DNA from: Porticoccus sp.
GTDB lineage: Bacteria > Pseudomonadota > Gammaproteobacteria > Pseudomonadales > Porticoccaceae
DNA: 43,101 bases
Reading direction: 5' to 3'
Assembly (NCBI GenBank): GCA_002707685.1
Contig: PANQ01000019.1
Span: 48,709 to 91,809 of the forward strand
Positions 33,829 through 41,264 of this stretch are shown here, one piece after another (positions within the stretch are counted from its first letter, which is position 1; each line of letters begins with the position of its first letter). Under the pieces are notes generated by a model. The model saw only the letters and a program-made list of their open reading frames with translations. It had not been told where the DNA came from and did not search any database. The translations under genes and the position numbers were made by a program.

Positions 33829-34539
33829 ATGACAAAAATTTGGCGCTTCCAGTTGTTACCCTGCCTGCTACTGTCAGCTATCTGCCAGGGAGTTTTTTCA
33901 AATCAGGGTAATCAATCTTTGCAAAGCATCACGGATACCGTTGTTCTTGCCGGTAAAAGAAGAGCCCAGGCTCTCGGCTATGACAATGTGAAGGTCCAGG
34001 TTCGCCCTCTGGATGAACGACTAAGGTTGCCCGACTGCGAACAACCTCTGGATACCTTTATGCCACCGGGAGCCCCTTCCCTCGGTGCCGTTAATGTTGG
34101 TGTGCGCTGTGCGTCCAGCCAACCCTGGACAATTTATGTGCGCGCACATATCTCTGCCCAACGGGCAGTACCGGTGCTGGCAAGACCGTTGGCACGCAAC
34201 ACTATAATCAGTGAGGCCGATCTCACTGTTATTGACCAGCCCATCGATATGGCCATCAGTGGCGTTGTCTACGAAGTGGAGCAGATTATCGGGATGGAGC
34301 TAACGAGATCACTCGACGCTGGCTCCACAATAGGAGTCAATCAACTCAGACCCCCGAAAGTGATCAAACGGGGCCAACAGGTCACACTGGTCGCCGGGGC
34401 CGGTAATTTGCAGGTGCGAATGCAGGGCAAAGCCTTGGGAGACGCCACAGCGGGTGAACGTGTACGTGTAACAAACCTGAGCAGTAACCAGCAGGTGGAA
34501 GGTGTTGCCAATTCCGACGGGACTGTAAGCGTGCCATAA
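33829..34539 (+). CDS. flgA: P-ring assembly chaperone FlgA
   Basis: FlgA is a periplasmic chaperone for P-ring (FlgI) assembly. From the ATG at 33829 it has 236 residues: a signal peptide (about 1-25, with FQLLPCLLLSAI), then a domain with QVRPLDERLRLPDCEQPL and a SAF domain at about 110-235 with RPLARNTIISEADLTVID and IKRGQQVTLVAGAGNLQVRM. The earlier in-frame ATG at 33790 is rejected because it falls in the sigma-54 promoter. The ribosome site is weak. It runs away from the flgB operon; P. aeruginosa places flgA in class II. Confidence 0.95.
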   Translation: MTKIWRFQLLPCLLLSAICQGVFSNQGNQSLQSITDTVVLAGKRRAQALGYDNVKVQVRPLDERLRLPDCEQPLDTFMPPGAPSLGAVNVGVRCASSQPWTIYVRAHISAQRAVPVLARPLARNTIISEADLTVIDQPIDMAISGVVYEVEQIIGMELTRSLDAGSTIGVNQLRPPKVIKRGQQVTLVAGAGNLQVRMQGKALGDATAGERVRVTNLSSNQQVEGVANSDGTVSVP

Positions 34540-34558
34540 TAGCACCCAGTATGTGCAC

Positions 34559-34585
34559 TAAAGTTTTTCTATTTTTTGCCGCTAT
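34559..34585 (+). promoter_or_regulatory. Sigma-28 (FliA) promoter of flgMN
   Basis: TAAAGTTT (34559-34566), 11 bases, then GCCGCTAT (34578-34585): the -35 is perfect and the -10 has two substitutions from GCCGATAA. The predicted start is near 34592. Control of the anti-sigma factor by the sigma it inhibits is the usual feedback. Confidence 0.85.
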
Positions 34586-34632
34586 GATTCAGGAGAGATG
34601 GCCTACCAGCTATGAAACCTATAGAGAGTGAC

Positions 34633-34932
34633 ATGAACATCAAACCCACCAGAGCTGACCTGAACCAGGGTTCGCAGCGAGCTGGCAGCACATCCGAAAA
34701 ATCACGCACCGATTCTCGGGACGGCGCATCGTCCACAGGGCAAAACGATAGCGTCACACTGACCACTGCAGCAACGGAAATGCTCAAGCTGGAAGCAAGC
34801 CTGTCCCAAATCCCTGACATTGACAGCCAGCGGGTCAATGCGATTAAAACGGCGATAGCCGATGGCCAGTATCAGATTGATACTGACAAAATTGTCAAAA
34901 AGCTGCTGCAAACCGAGCGGGACCTTTTATAA
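34633..34932 (+). CDS. flgM: Anti-sigma-28 factor FlgM
   Basis: FlgM binds FliA (sigma-28) until it is exported through the completed hook. From the ATG at 34633 it has 99 residues: a polar, disordered N-terminal half and a C-terminal helix pair with the family signature DIDSQRVNAIKTAIADGQYQIDTDKIVKKLL. An in-frame ATG at 34612 would add seven residues; it lies only about 20 bases from the predicted transcription start. flgN follows. Confidence 0.93.
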   Translation: MNIKPTRADLNQGSQRAGSTSEKSRTDSRDGASSTGQNDSVTLTTAATEMLKLEASLSQIPDIDSQRVNAIKTAIADGQYQIDTDKIVKKLLQTERDLL

Positions 34933-34966
34933 CTTATGGATCACGGGTTATAGCTTATGGATCACG
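34933..34966 (+). repeat. Tandem duplication containing the flgN start
   Basis: CTTATGGATCACG occurs at 34933-34945 and again at 34954-34966, a 21-base period. The first copy opens a 5-codon frame (MDHGL, then TAG at 34951-34953) in phase with flgN. The second supplies the flgN start, MDHEPEK. Confidence 0.8.
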
Positions 34967-35433
34967 AGCCGGAAAAGAATTTCGCCAACTTGCTGGTTTC
35001 AGAGCTAAACCAATTGTCTTTATTGCTTGATGTTCTGACAAGAGAAACCGAAGCGCTCCTCTCAACCGATATTAGTGAGATCGAGGCTCTTACCGAGGAG
35101 AAAAACCGGTTGTTGGACTCCCAGCGCCATGCAACCCATGCCCGGGAACAATTCATGCAGAAAATGACTGGAAGCAAGGGCCGGGAGGGTATGGAAAAAT
35201 TGGCCTCGGATAGTATCAACCCAAAACCGTTAATGGCCACCATTAACGATCTAAACGACCTGGCAACACGCTGCCAGGAGATAAACCGCCACAACGGCAA
35301 GCTCATTCTAAAACAACAGCGTTATGCCACCAGCGCACTCAACATTCTGCGTCAGGAAAATACCACACCCACCTACTCCAACCAGGGGGATAAGGTTTCG
35401 GCCACCAGCACACGCTCATTCGGAAAAGCCTGA
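34957..35433 (+). CDS. flgN: Flagellar export chaperone FlgN
   Basis: FlgN is the export chaperone for the junction proteins FlgK and FlgL. The 158-residue product is helical, with an acidic heptad-rich N-terminal two thirds (LVSELNQLSLLLDVLTRETEALLSTD-type, about 13-38) and the C-terminal ALNILRQ segment followed by a polar tail with TYSNQG, typical of the family. It is 24 bases after flgM and has no recognisable ribosome site, suggesting coupling through the duplicated start region. Confidence 0.92.
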   Translation: MDHEPEKNFANLLVSELNQLSLLLDVLTRETEALLSTDISEIEALTEEKNRLLDSQRHATHAREQFMQKMTGSKGREGMEKLASDSINPKPLMATINDLNDLATRCQEINRHNGKLILKQQRYATSALNILRQENTTPTYSNQGDKVSATSTRSFGKA

Positions 35434-35437
35434 GCTA

Positions 35438-36145
35438 ATGGACACCCGGACAATGACTGACACCGTTTTTTCAGCGGATTCAATTACCGCTCTGCTGAAA
35501 AATTTTCAGCAGGCCCGGCTGCCACTACAGGTGGGATTCGGCAAAAAGAATGTTACTCACACCTCCTATCTGGTCAGCATGACAGACAACTGGTTGCATA
35601 TAGACCAGCTGATCCCCAAGGAAGGCAACAAACAACTCAAACCCGGCGACGACCTGACGATACGGGTGAGCCATGGCGGCACCCTTTACCAATTCAAATC
35701 CAGACATCTGTCCCCGACCATTGAGAAAGACGGCTTTCCCTGTCACAAGATCGCCTTCCCCCAACAGCTTGATTTTTCAGAGCAACGCACCAGCTTCAGG
35801 GTGCCGATACGAAGGGAGCAGGCACCCTCGGTTAACATATTGACCCACGACGGACAAAGGCTTCGTGCGCAGCTCGAAAACATTTCAGATAACGGTCTCT
35901 GCATCAGATTACATGTACCGCAAGCGATCAGTGACACACAGCTCGTCCATTGCGAAATCAACTTTACTGACTTCGAGCCCTTATCACTCGACGCTCAGGT
36001 CAGGCACAATAAAGCCGCCCCGCAGGTACCAGCCAGCAGAATTGGTATGGAGTTCAGCTCACTATCCAGTTTAACTCGCAAACAACTCAACCAATGGTTG
36101 ATGAAATTGCAACGGCATCATATCCGCACTGGCCTGCCGGCCTGA
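35438..36145 (+). CDS. flgZ: c-di-GMP receptor YcgR/FlgZ
   Basis: YcgR-family proteins bind c-di-GMP and act as a brake at the motor. From the ATG at 35438 (5 bases after flgN) it has 235 residues: an N-terminal YcgR domain (about 12-110) and a PilZ domain (about 114-230) with both binding motifs, RTSFR (RxxxR) at 117-121 and NISDNG (NxSxxG) at 148-153. A start at 35453 (MTDTV) is possible. In Pseudomonas flgZ sits in the same place after flgMN. The frame extension to 35324 overlaps flgN and is rejected. Confidence 0.93.
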   Translation: MDTRTMTDTVFSADSITALLKNFQQARLPLQVGFGKKNVTHTSYLVSMTDNWLHIDQLIPKEGNKQLKPGDDLTIRVSHGGTLYQFKSRHLSPTIEKDGFPCHKIAFPQQLDFSEQRTSFRVPIRREQAPSVNILTHDGQRLRAQLENISDNGLCIRLHVPQAISDTQLVHCEINFTDFEPLSLDAQVRHNKAAPQVPASRIGMEFSSLSSLTRKQLNQWLMKLQRHHIRTGLPA

Positions 36146-36187
36146 AAACCGTCAATTTTCCGTCTACCAGACAGCCGAAAAATACAA

Positions 36188-36212
36188 ACAAATAAACTCG
36201 CCATTTATTTGT
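36188..36212. repeat. Inverted repeat overlapping the -35 of the GGDEF gene
   Basis: ACAAATAAA and TTTATTTGT are perfect 9-base arms around 7 bases. The right arm overlaps the -35 hexamer of the promoter at 36209-36237, so it could be an operator. AT-rich palindromes can also arise by chance. Confidence 0.4.
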
Positions 36213-36237
36213 CAAAGAATATGTGATGCATCATAAT
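36209..36237 (+). promoter_or_regulatory. Sigma-70-like promoter for the diguanylate cyclase gene
   Basis: TTGTCA (36209-36214), 17 bases, CATAAT (36232-36237). It is reasonable in hexamers and spacing and lies about 80 bases before the start codon. Confidence 0.5.
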
Positions 36238-36317
36238 GGTTTGTCGTTGTCTCATGCGCACTATCCATCAGAATTTGAGCCACTCTTCATTCGGCTTACC
36301 ATGGACATATCTGTTTT

Positions 36318-37226
36318 ATGGAAAAAGTAATACCGATAAACACTTCGCAAAACGCAGTGAAATCCTCGGCGGATCGTTCGCCAAAAAACCAACCATCTCA
36401 TCAAGTGATCTCCGACAAAAACCAGTTGAGGCTTCACCAAAGGCTTCAGGGTTCACTTGATCTCGGCTCCCTGATCAATCACTTTTTCGTTTGGTTAAGC
36501 GAGCAACAACCCTTGAGTAGCGTTGAATATGTTTATCCTGATGAGGATATCTCTCTGATATCGGGGTCACTGCGGGTTCATCAGGCCCACTACACTTTGA
36601 GACTACAAAAACGTTACCTGGGGGAATTGACCATCAGCAGCCAAAAACGCTTCTCTGAACAGGATCTGTTTGTTCATGAACAAAGTATTGGTTACCTTGC
36701 TCACTACCTGAAAAATGCCCTGGACTTCCGGGCAATGGAAAAAATGGCCTTCTATGATGCGTTAACCGGTGTCATGAACAGAAAATCACTGGACGAACTA
36801 CTACCCAAAGAAACCAAACGAGCTGAGCGGCATGGTTATCATCTGTCAGTCATGATGATTGATATTGATAATTTCAAAATAATCAACGATCAGGTCGGTC
36901 ATATCGGCGGTGATCAGATACTAAAACACGCATCAAAAGCCATCAGGCAAGTACTGCGTATTTCGGATCTCCCCTTTCGTTTTGGAGGAGATGAATTTGT
37001 GCTGATATTACCTAACACAGATCTTGTTGGCGCCCACAGTGCCGCAAAACAGATCATGTCATCCTTAGGCAACTCGGCTGTTGAAATAAACAACCACAGC
37101 ATTACGCCGAGAGTCAGTATCGGTTTGGCCTCATATCGTCATGGAGAGCATCACGAAGAGCTCATAAGACGATCTGATCAGGCACTCTACGATGCAAAAA
37201 AGAATGGTCGGAATTGCATTTGTTGA
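36318..37226 (+). CDS. Diguanylate cyclase with GAF-like N-terminal domain
   Basis: This protein should make c-di-GMP from two GTP. The 302-residue product has an N-terminal segment (about 38-138) with a GAF-like pattern (LQGSLDLGSLINHFF, LGELTISSQKRFSEQD, YLAHYLKNALDF) and a GGDEF domain (about 140-300) with ALTGVMNR, metal-binding DID at 182-184, the intact active site GGDEF at 223-227 and an inhibitory I-site RISD at 214-217, five residues upstream. It has no membrane helix, so it is cytoplasmic. The ATG has no strong ribosome site. It follows flgZ in the same direction but has its own putative promoter. Confidence 0.93.
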   Translation: MEKVIPINTSQNAVKSSADRSPKNQPSHQVISDKNQLRLHQRLQGSLDLGSLINHFFVWLSEQQPLSSVEYVYPDEDISLISGSLRVHQAHYTLRLQKRYLGELTISSQKRFSEQDLFVHEQSIGYLAHYLKNALDFRAMEKMAFYDALTGVMNRKSLDELLPKETKRAERHGYHLSVMMIDIDNFKIINDQVGHIGGDQILKHASKAIRQVLRISDLPFRFGGDEFVLILPNTDLVGAHSAAKQIMSSLGNSAVEINNHSITPRVSIGLASYRHGEHHEELIRRSDQALYDAKKNGRNCIC

Positions 37227-37232
37227 TTTCTA

Positions 37233-37257
37233 CTTCGTTAATTATAAATTAACGAAG
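37233..37257 (+). terminator. Hairpin after the diguanylate cyclase gene
   Basis: CTTCGTTAAT-TATAA-ATTAACGAAG is a perfect 10-bp stem, 7 bases after the stop codon. It lacks a T-run, so it is probably a 3' stabilising or weak termination element. The remaining intergenic 37258-37483 is AT-rich with no gene visible. Confidence 0.5.
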
Positions 37258-37483
37258 CCAGTAGCTGATCAAATTCAGTAAGCGTTTTTCTCGTCCTCTC
37301 TGAAAAAGCAATGTAGAACTCACATTGTCAGCATGTGTTACCATGTCATATTGTTTTAATTACCTCTTTAGCACTCAATAAAATCAAACTGGCTAAACAT
37401 GATTTATTGTCTGCAAATCGCCATTCCATAGGGAGCAAACATTTATCCACTGCGCCCATAAAGTTAAAAGGCAAAGAAATATT

Positions 37484-37933
37484 GTGAAAGGGGAAAATCT
37501 GGACAAAAGAAAATTTAGCGGAAACCGGGTCATTGCCAGATGTGAGATAACCCTCAAGAATCTGGACCCATTCGCTTTTCATGAGGCCACCAAGTCTGGC
37601 CATATGGTGTTAAACATCAGGGGTGGTTGCCTCTATCTGAATGAAGGGGCAACGGAAAAAGTTCTGGAGAAAATGTTTCCCGATGGCAAGAACACTGTGT
37701 TTAAGGAAATCAGACTATTTTCTGATTTGGACGACGTGATTGTCATCAGAGACATCAAAGCTGCTTTTCTCAGGATCCGGCGGGGTAAAAAAAGAGCGGG
37801 CATAGTTGTCCGCTTTGTAGATATTTCAGAAGAGCACCTCGACGAACTCAGCAGCCTCATAAATCGTCTTCCCTTAATTGAGGGTGACGAAGAAGCAGTA
37901 CTTCCCTCCGAAAATGCCATTAAGCCGACCTAG
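37484..37933 (+). CDS. Small protein with a PilZ-like fold (putative)
   Basis: I do not recognise a named family. The 149-residue product has a pattern reminiscent of PilZ domains: a basic start with RKFSGNRVIARCEITL, a central VLNIRGGCLYL where the (D/N)xSxxG motif would be (here NIRGG), beta-strand alternation, and an end GIVVRFVDISEEHLDELSSLI that closely resembles a PilZ C-terminus. The canonical c-di-GMP residues are not clearly present. The start is a GTG at 37484 with only a weak ribosome site. It follows the diguanylate cyclase. The PilZ call is inference. Confidence 0.45.
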   Translation: MKGENLDKRKFSGNRVIARCEITLKNLDPFAFHEATKSGHMVLNIRGGCLYLNEGATEKVLEKMFPDGKNTVFKEIRLFSDLDDVIVIRDIKAAFLRIRRGKKRAGIVVRFVDISEEHLDELSSLINRLPLIEGDEEAVLPSENAIKPT

Positions 37934-38037
37934 CCAGATATCTTGGCTGGCATGACATGATTCTAATCACTATTAGCGCCCCACCCTGTGGATCTTTTGG
38001 GAAGAGAAATGGCGATAGTAGTGAGGAAGGTCTCAGA

Positions 38038-38418
38038 TCAGGCAACCTGGACCGGAATAGTATTTGACGCCCGAACAATTTTGTTGCATTCGTCCAGATA
38101 AACCAGTTTAGGCTTGTGCCGAATCAACTCTTCTTCGGTGTATTGGGCATAAGTGGCAATAATAAGACGATCGCCCACCTGACACTTGCGGGCTGCAGCG
38201 CCATTCACAGAAATAATACCGGAGCCGTGTTCTGCACAAATAATGTAGGTAGTGAACCGTTCACCATTGTTTACATTGTAGATGTCGATCTGCTCAAACT
38301 CTCTCAGCCCCGCCATCTCCAGCAGGTTGGCATCAATAGCACAAGAACCATCGTACCAGAGCTCCGCGTGGGTAACACTGGCCATATGAAGTTTGCCTTT
38401 AAGCATGGTGTTCAGCAT
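38038..38418 (-). CDS. panD: Aspartate 1-decarboxylase precursor
   Basis: PanD makes beta-alanine for pantothenate and coenzyme A. It is a pyruvoyl enzyme that cleaves itself between Gly24 and Ser25; here YDGSCAID shows G24-S25 exactly in place. The 126 residues are the usual length and include [19 protein letters not shown] and [12 protein letters not shown] of the catalytic barrel. It starts 12 bases after panC. Downstream, 37934-38037 holds only an imperfect AGCCA/TGGCT hairpin. Confidence 0.98.
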   Translation of the reverse strand: MLNTMLKGKLHMASVTHAELWYDGSCAIDANLLEMAGLREFEQIDIYNVNNGERFTTYIICAEHGSGIISVNGAAARKCQVGDRLIIATYAQYTEEELIRHKPKLVYLDECNKIVRASNTIPVQVA

Positions 38419-38430
38419 AAAGCGATTCCT

Positions 38431-39276
38431 CTAGTTCAGGGAAATATTATCAATTAAGCGGGCCCCGGACGTGTACATGGCGCCGAGAACAGTAATGTCC
38501 TGATCGTCATCTGCCGCCATTTGCAGTGTCTTGCTATTGCAGACACTGATGTAGTCGGCCCTGAAGCCAACGCCCTCAATCTGCTCACTGGCCTGTTTTT
38601 CAAGGGTCTTGTAATCACGATTACCCGCGTTTATCTGGCTCACAATCCAGTTGAGGCTGAGATACAGCTGATTGGCTTTGGGCCGTTCTTCGGGTGTCAA
38701 AAAACTGTTCCGGGAACTCATTGCCAGACCATCCGGCTCACGGTGGATCGGCGCCCCGGTAACCACGACGGGGACACAGAGATCTTCTGTCATACGACGG
38801 ATCACGGCCAGCTGTTGGAAATCCTTCATCCCGAAAACTGCCTCGTCCGGTTGTACGATGTTGAACAGCTTGGTCACTACGGTGGTGACGCCCTCAAAGT
38901 GTCCCGGACGACTGGCACCACAGAGAACATCTGTCATAGTCGGGCAAATCACCCGGGTTTGTGTATCGAGGCCATTGGGATACATTTCCTGATCATTGGG
39001 ATGAAATAGAAAATCACAACCGGCGTCGCGCAAACGACCAGAGTCAGCTTCAAGCGTACGGGGGTACTTATCCCAATCCTCGTTGAGACCAAACTGCAGC
39101 CCATTGACGAAAATGGAACAGACCACAACATCATTGGTCTGCTGTGCCTGTTTGATCAATGCAATATGTGCATCGTGCAAATTCCCCATGGTCGGTACAA
39201 AGCCGATTCGCTTTCCTGTGCTCCTCGCCGCTACCAGTGACTGGCGAAGGCCATTTACCGTATGAAAAATCTGCAT
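38431..39276 (-). CDS. panC: Pantothenate synthetase (pantoate-beta-alanine ligase)
   Basis: PanC joins pantoate and beta-alanine, using ATP, to make pantothenate. The 281-residue product has the nucleotidyltransferase-type fold with [10 protein letters not shown] at 28-37, FVNGLQFG at 56-63, [37 protein letters not shown] at 148-156 and AMSSRN at 185-190. Compared with Escherichia coli PanC, the HxGH glycine is alanine, FVNP is FVNG and FGEKD is FGMKD. It lies between dnaB and panD. The call itself is firm. Confidence 0.96.
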   Translation of the reverse strand: MQIFHTVNGLRQSLVAARSTGKRIGFVPTMGNLHDAHIALIKQAQQTNDVVVCSIFVNGLQFGLNEDWDKYPRTLEADSGRLRDAGCDFLFHPNDQEMYPNGLDTQTRVICPTMTDVLCGASRPGHFEGVTTVVTKLFNIVQPDEAVFGMKDFQQLAVIRRMTEDLCVPVVVTGAPIHREPDGLAMSSRNSFLTPEERPKANQLYLSLNWIVSQINAGNRDYKTLEKQASEQIEGVGFRADYISVCNSKTLQMAADDDQDITVLGAMYTSGARLIDNISLN

Positions 39277-39311
39277 AAGCTATCCGGAAAAGTCTGTAGG
39301 AACAAAATCGC

Positions 39312-40673
39312 TCAATCCTGAGCAAAATAATCTCTGGCAAGGTTTTCAAAGCGGGTGTATTTGCCAAGAAATGTCAGCTTGCAGGTGCCGATGGGGCCAT
39401 TTCTCTGCTTGCCAATGATGATTTCGGCCACGCCCTTGTCGGGACTTTCTTCATTGTAGACTTCGTCGCGGTAGATAAAGACGACCACATCGGCATCCTG
39501 CTCAATGGCACCGGATTCACGCAAGTCCGAATTGATCGGGCGCTTGTTCGGGCGGTTTTCAAGATTACGGCTGAGCTGGGACAGGGCAATTACCGGGCAG
39601 TTGAACTCCCGGGCAATATTTTTCAGCTCCCGGGATATCTGTGAGATCTCATTGGTTCGATTTTCGGTGGCGACGCTGCCACTCATTAACTGCAGGTAGT
39701 CCACCAAGACCATGCCGGGCTGACCGTGTTCACGGGTCACCTGCCTGATCCGATTGCGCAGCTCCATGGGAGTGATACCCGGCGTGTCGTCGATAAACAG
39801 CGGTCGGTCCTTGAGGCGAGAGGCTGCACTGGACAGTCGCGGCCAATCATCTTCTGACAGGTTCCCGGCCCGCAATTTTGTTTGATCAATCTTGCCGAGG
39901 GAGGACATCATCCGCATAATCAGCTGGCTAGCTGGCATCTCCATGCTAAAGACCAGCACCGGCTTTTCCTGATGCAACACCGCGTGCTCTGCCATGTTCA
40001 TGGCAAACGAAGTCTTACCCATTGAGGGTCGGCCTGCAACAATCACCAGATCCGATGGCTGCCAGCCGGATGTTTTCTCATCGAGATCGGCAAATCCGGT
40101 ACTCAACCCGGTAATGTCAGCATCGCTGTTGAAAAGCTGGTCAATTCGCTCAACCACTTCTTTAAGCAGCTCATTAACCGATAAAAATCCACCCTGGTTG
40201 GGCCGGCTTTCGATAATCGCAACCAGTCTTTTTTCTGCCTCCGCCAGCAGCTTGTTACTGTCCCAACCCAACGGATTGTAGCCTTTTTTGACGATATCAC
40301 TGGCAGCGGTAATCAGCTGCCGGATAATGGAGCGCTCCAGCACGATTTGTGCGTAAGCGTTGATATTTGCAGAACTGGGGGTATTGTTCGAGAGCTCAAC
40401 CAGATAGGAAGAACCACCTATCTGATCTAGCTGTCGGTTATTCTGCAGGGTTTCGGAGAGAGTAATGATATCCAGCGGCTTCTGCTCGGCATTGAGCTGT
40501 CGCATGGTCTGGAAAATCAGTTGATGGTCGTTGGCAAAAAAATCTTTATCCGATATCAGCGAAGCAACAGCATCAAAGCCACTATTGCTGAGCATCAGGC
40601 CACCAAGAACTGCCTGTTCCGCTTCAATTGAATGCGGCAATTGCTGTTCCAGTGCTTCTCTATCTTCAACCAT
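39312..40673 (-). CDS. dnaB: Replicative DNA helicase DnaB
   Basis: DnaB is the hexameric 5'-3' helicase of the replication fork. The 453-residue reading has the N-terminal DnaB domain with LPHSIEAEQAVLGGLM and the RecA-like C-domain with Walker A GRPSMGKT at 214-221, Walker B MVLVDYLQLMS and PVIALSQLSRNLE. I use the ATG at 40673, which has GGTGA eight bases upstream; ATGs at 40682 and 40712 are alternatives. The order rplI-dnaB is common in gammas. No intein is visible. Confidence 0.97.
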   Translation of the reverse strand: MVEDREALEQQLPHSIEAEQAVLGGLMLSNSGFDAVASLISDKDFFANDHQLIFQTMRQLNAEQKPLDIITLSETLQNNRQLDQIGGSSYLVELSNNTPSSANINAYAQIVLERSIIRQLITAASDIVKKGYNPLGWDSNKLLAEAEKRLVAIIESRPNQGGFLSVNELLKEVVERIDQLFNSDADITGLSTGFADLDEKTSGWQPSDLVIVAGRPSMGKTSFAMNMAEHAVLHQEKPVLVFSMEMPASQLIMRMMSSLGKIDQTKLRAGNLSEDDWPRLSSAASRLKDRPLFIDDTPGITPMELRNRIRQVTREHGQPGMVLVDYLQLMSGSVATENRTNEISQISRELKNIAREFNCPVIALSQLSRNLENRPNKRPINSDLRESGAIEQDADVVVFIYRDEVYNEESPDKGVAEIIIGKQRNGPIGTCKLTFLGKYTRFENLARDYFAQD

Positions 40674-40766
40674 CTGACCCATCACCCGCCAACACGGAAA
40701 CGGCACTGCCATGAGAAATGGAGTGCCGTGTTGTTACCAATTGTGATATCGCCTGAAACTGCCGAC

Positions 40767-41216
40767 TTACTCAGCGATGACAGACAATTTAATCGGCTGG
40801 GTTACCTCAGCATGCAGTTGAATATCAACTTCATATTCACCAATTTCACGCAGGGCCCCTTCAGGCAACTTCACTTCGCTTTTGCTCACCTCGACACCGG
40901 CGGCGGTCACTGCGTCCGCAATGTCACGTGTACCGATGGAGCCAAACAATTTGCCTTCATCGCCTGAATTGGCGGCAATGACAATGGCTGGCAATGCAGC
41001 CAGTTGTTGGCCACGGGCTTCAGCGGCCGTGCGCTGCTCCAGTGCGGCAGCTTCAAGCTCGGCACGCTTGGCCTCGAACTCTGCCATATTGGCATTAGTG
41101 GCAAACACGGCTTTATTTTGTGGAATAAGATAGTTCCGGCCATAACCGGCCTTAACGTTCACTTTGTCACCAATGCTGCCAAGCTTGCCGACTTTTTCCA
41201 GAAGAATCACTTCCAT
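40767..41216 (-). CDS. rplI: 50S ribosomal protein L9
   Basis: L9 binds 23S rRNA at the L1 stalk base. The 149 residues have the N-terminal RNA-binding domain beginning [21 protein letters not shown] with [14 protein letters not shown], a long helix (about 40-75) and the C-terminal domain with [14 protein letters not shown]. Length matches the family exactly. It follows the DUF2232 gene in the rpsF-rpsR-rplI cluster. Confidence 0.98.
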   Translation of the reverse strand: MEVILLEKVGKLGSIGDKVNVKAGYGRNYLIPQNKAVFATNANMAEFEAKRAELEAAALEQRTAAEARGQQLAALPAIVIAANSGDEGKLFGSIGTRDIADAVTAAGVEVSKSEVKLPEGALREIGEYEVDIQLHAEVTQPIKLSVIAE

Positions 41217-41264
41217 CTCGAATATCCTCTCACTATTAATCTGTTGACACCGCCGGTTGGAAAA

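Noticed and set aside
35324-35437. N-terminal extension of flgZ
   Set aside because: It overlaps the coding end of flgN and has no domain content.
37930-38037. Terminator between the PilZ-like gene and panD
   Set aside because: AGCCA/TGGCT and CTAAT/ATTAG pairs are short, imperfect and lack T-runs.
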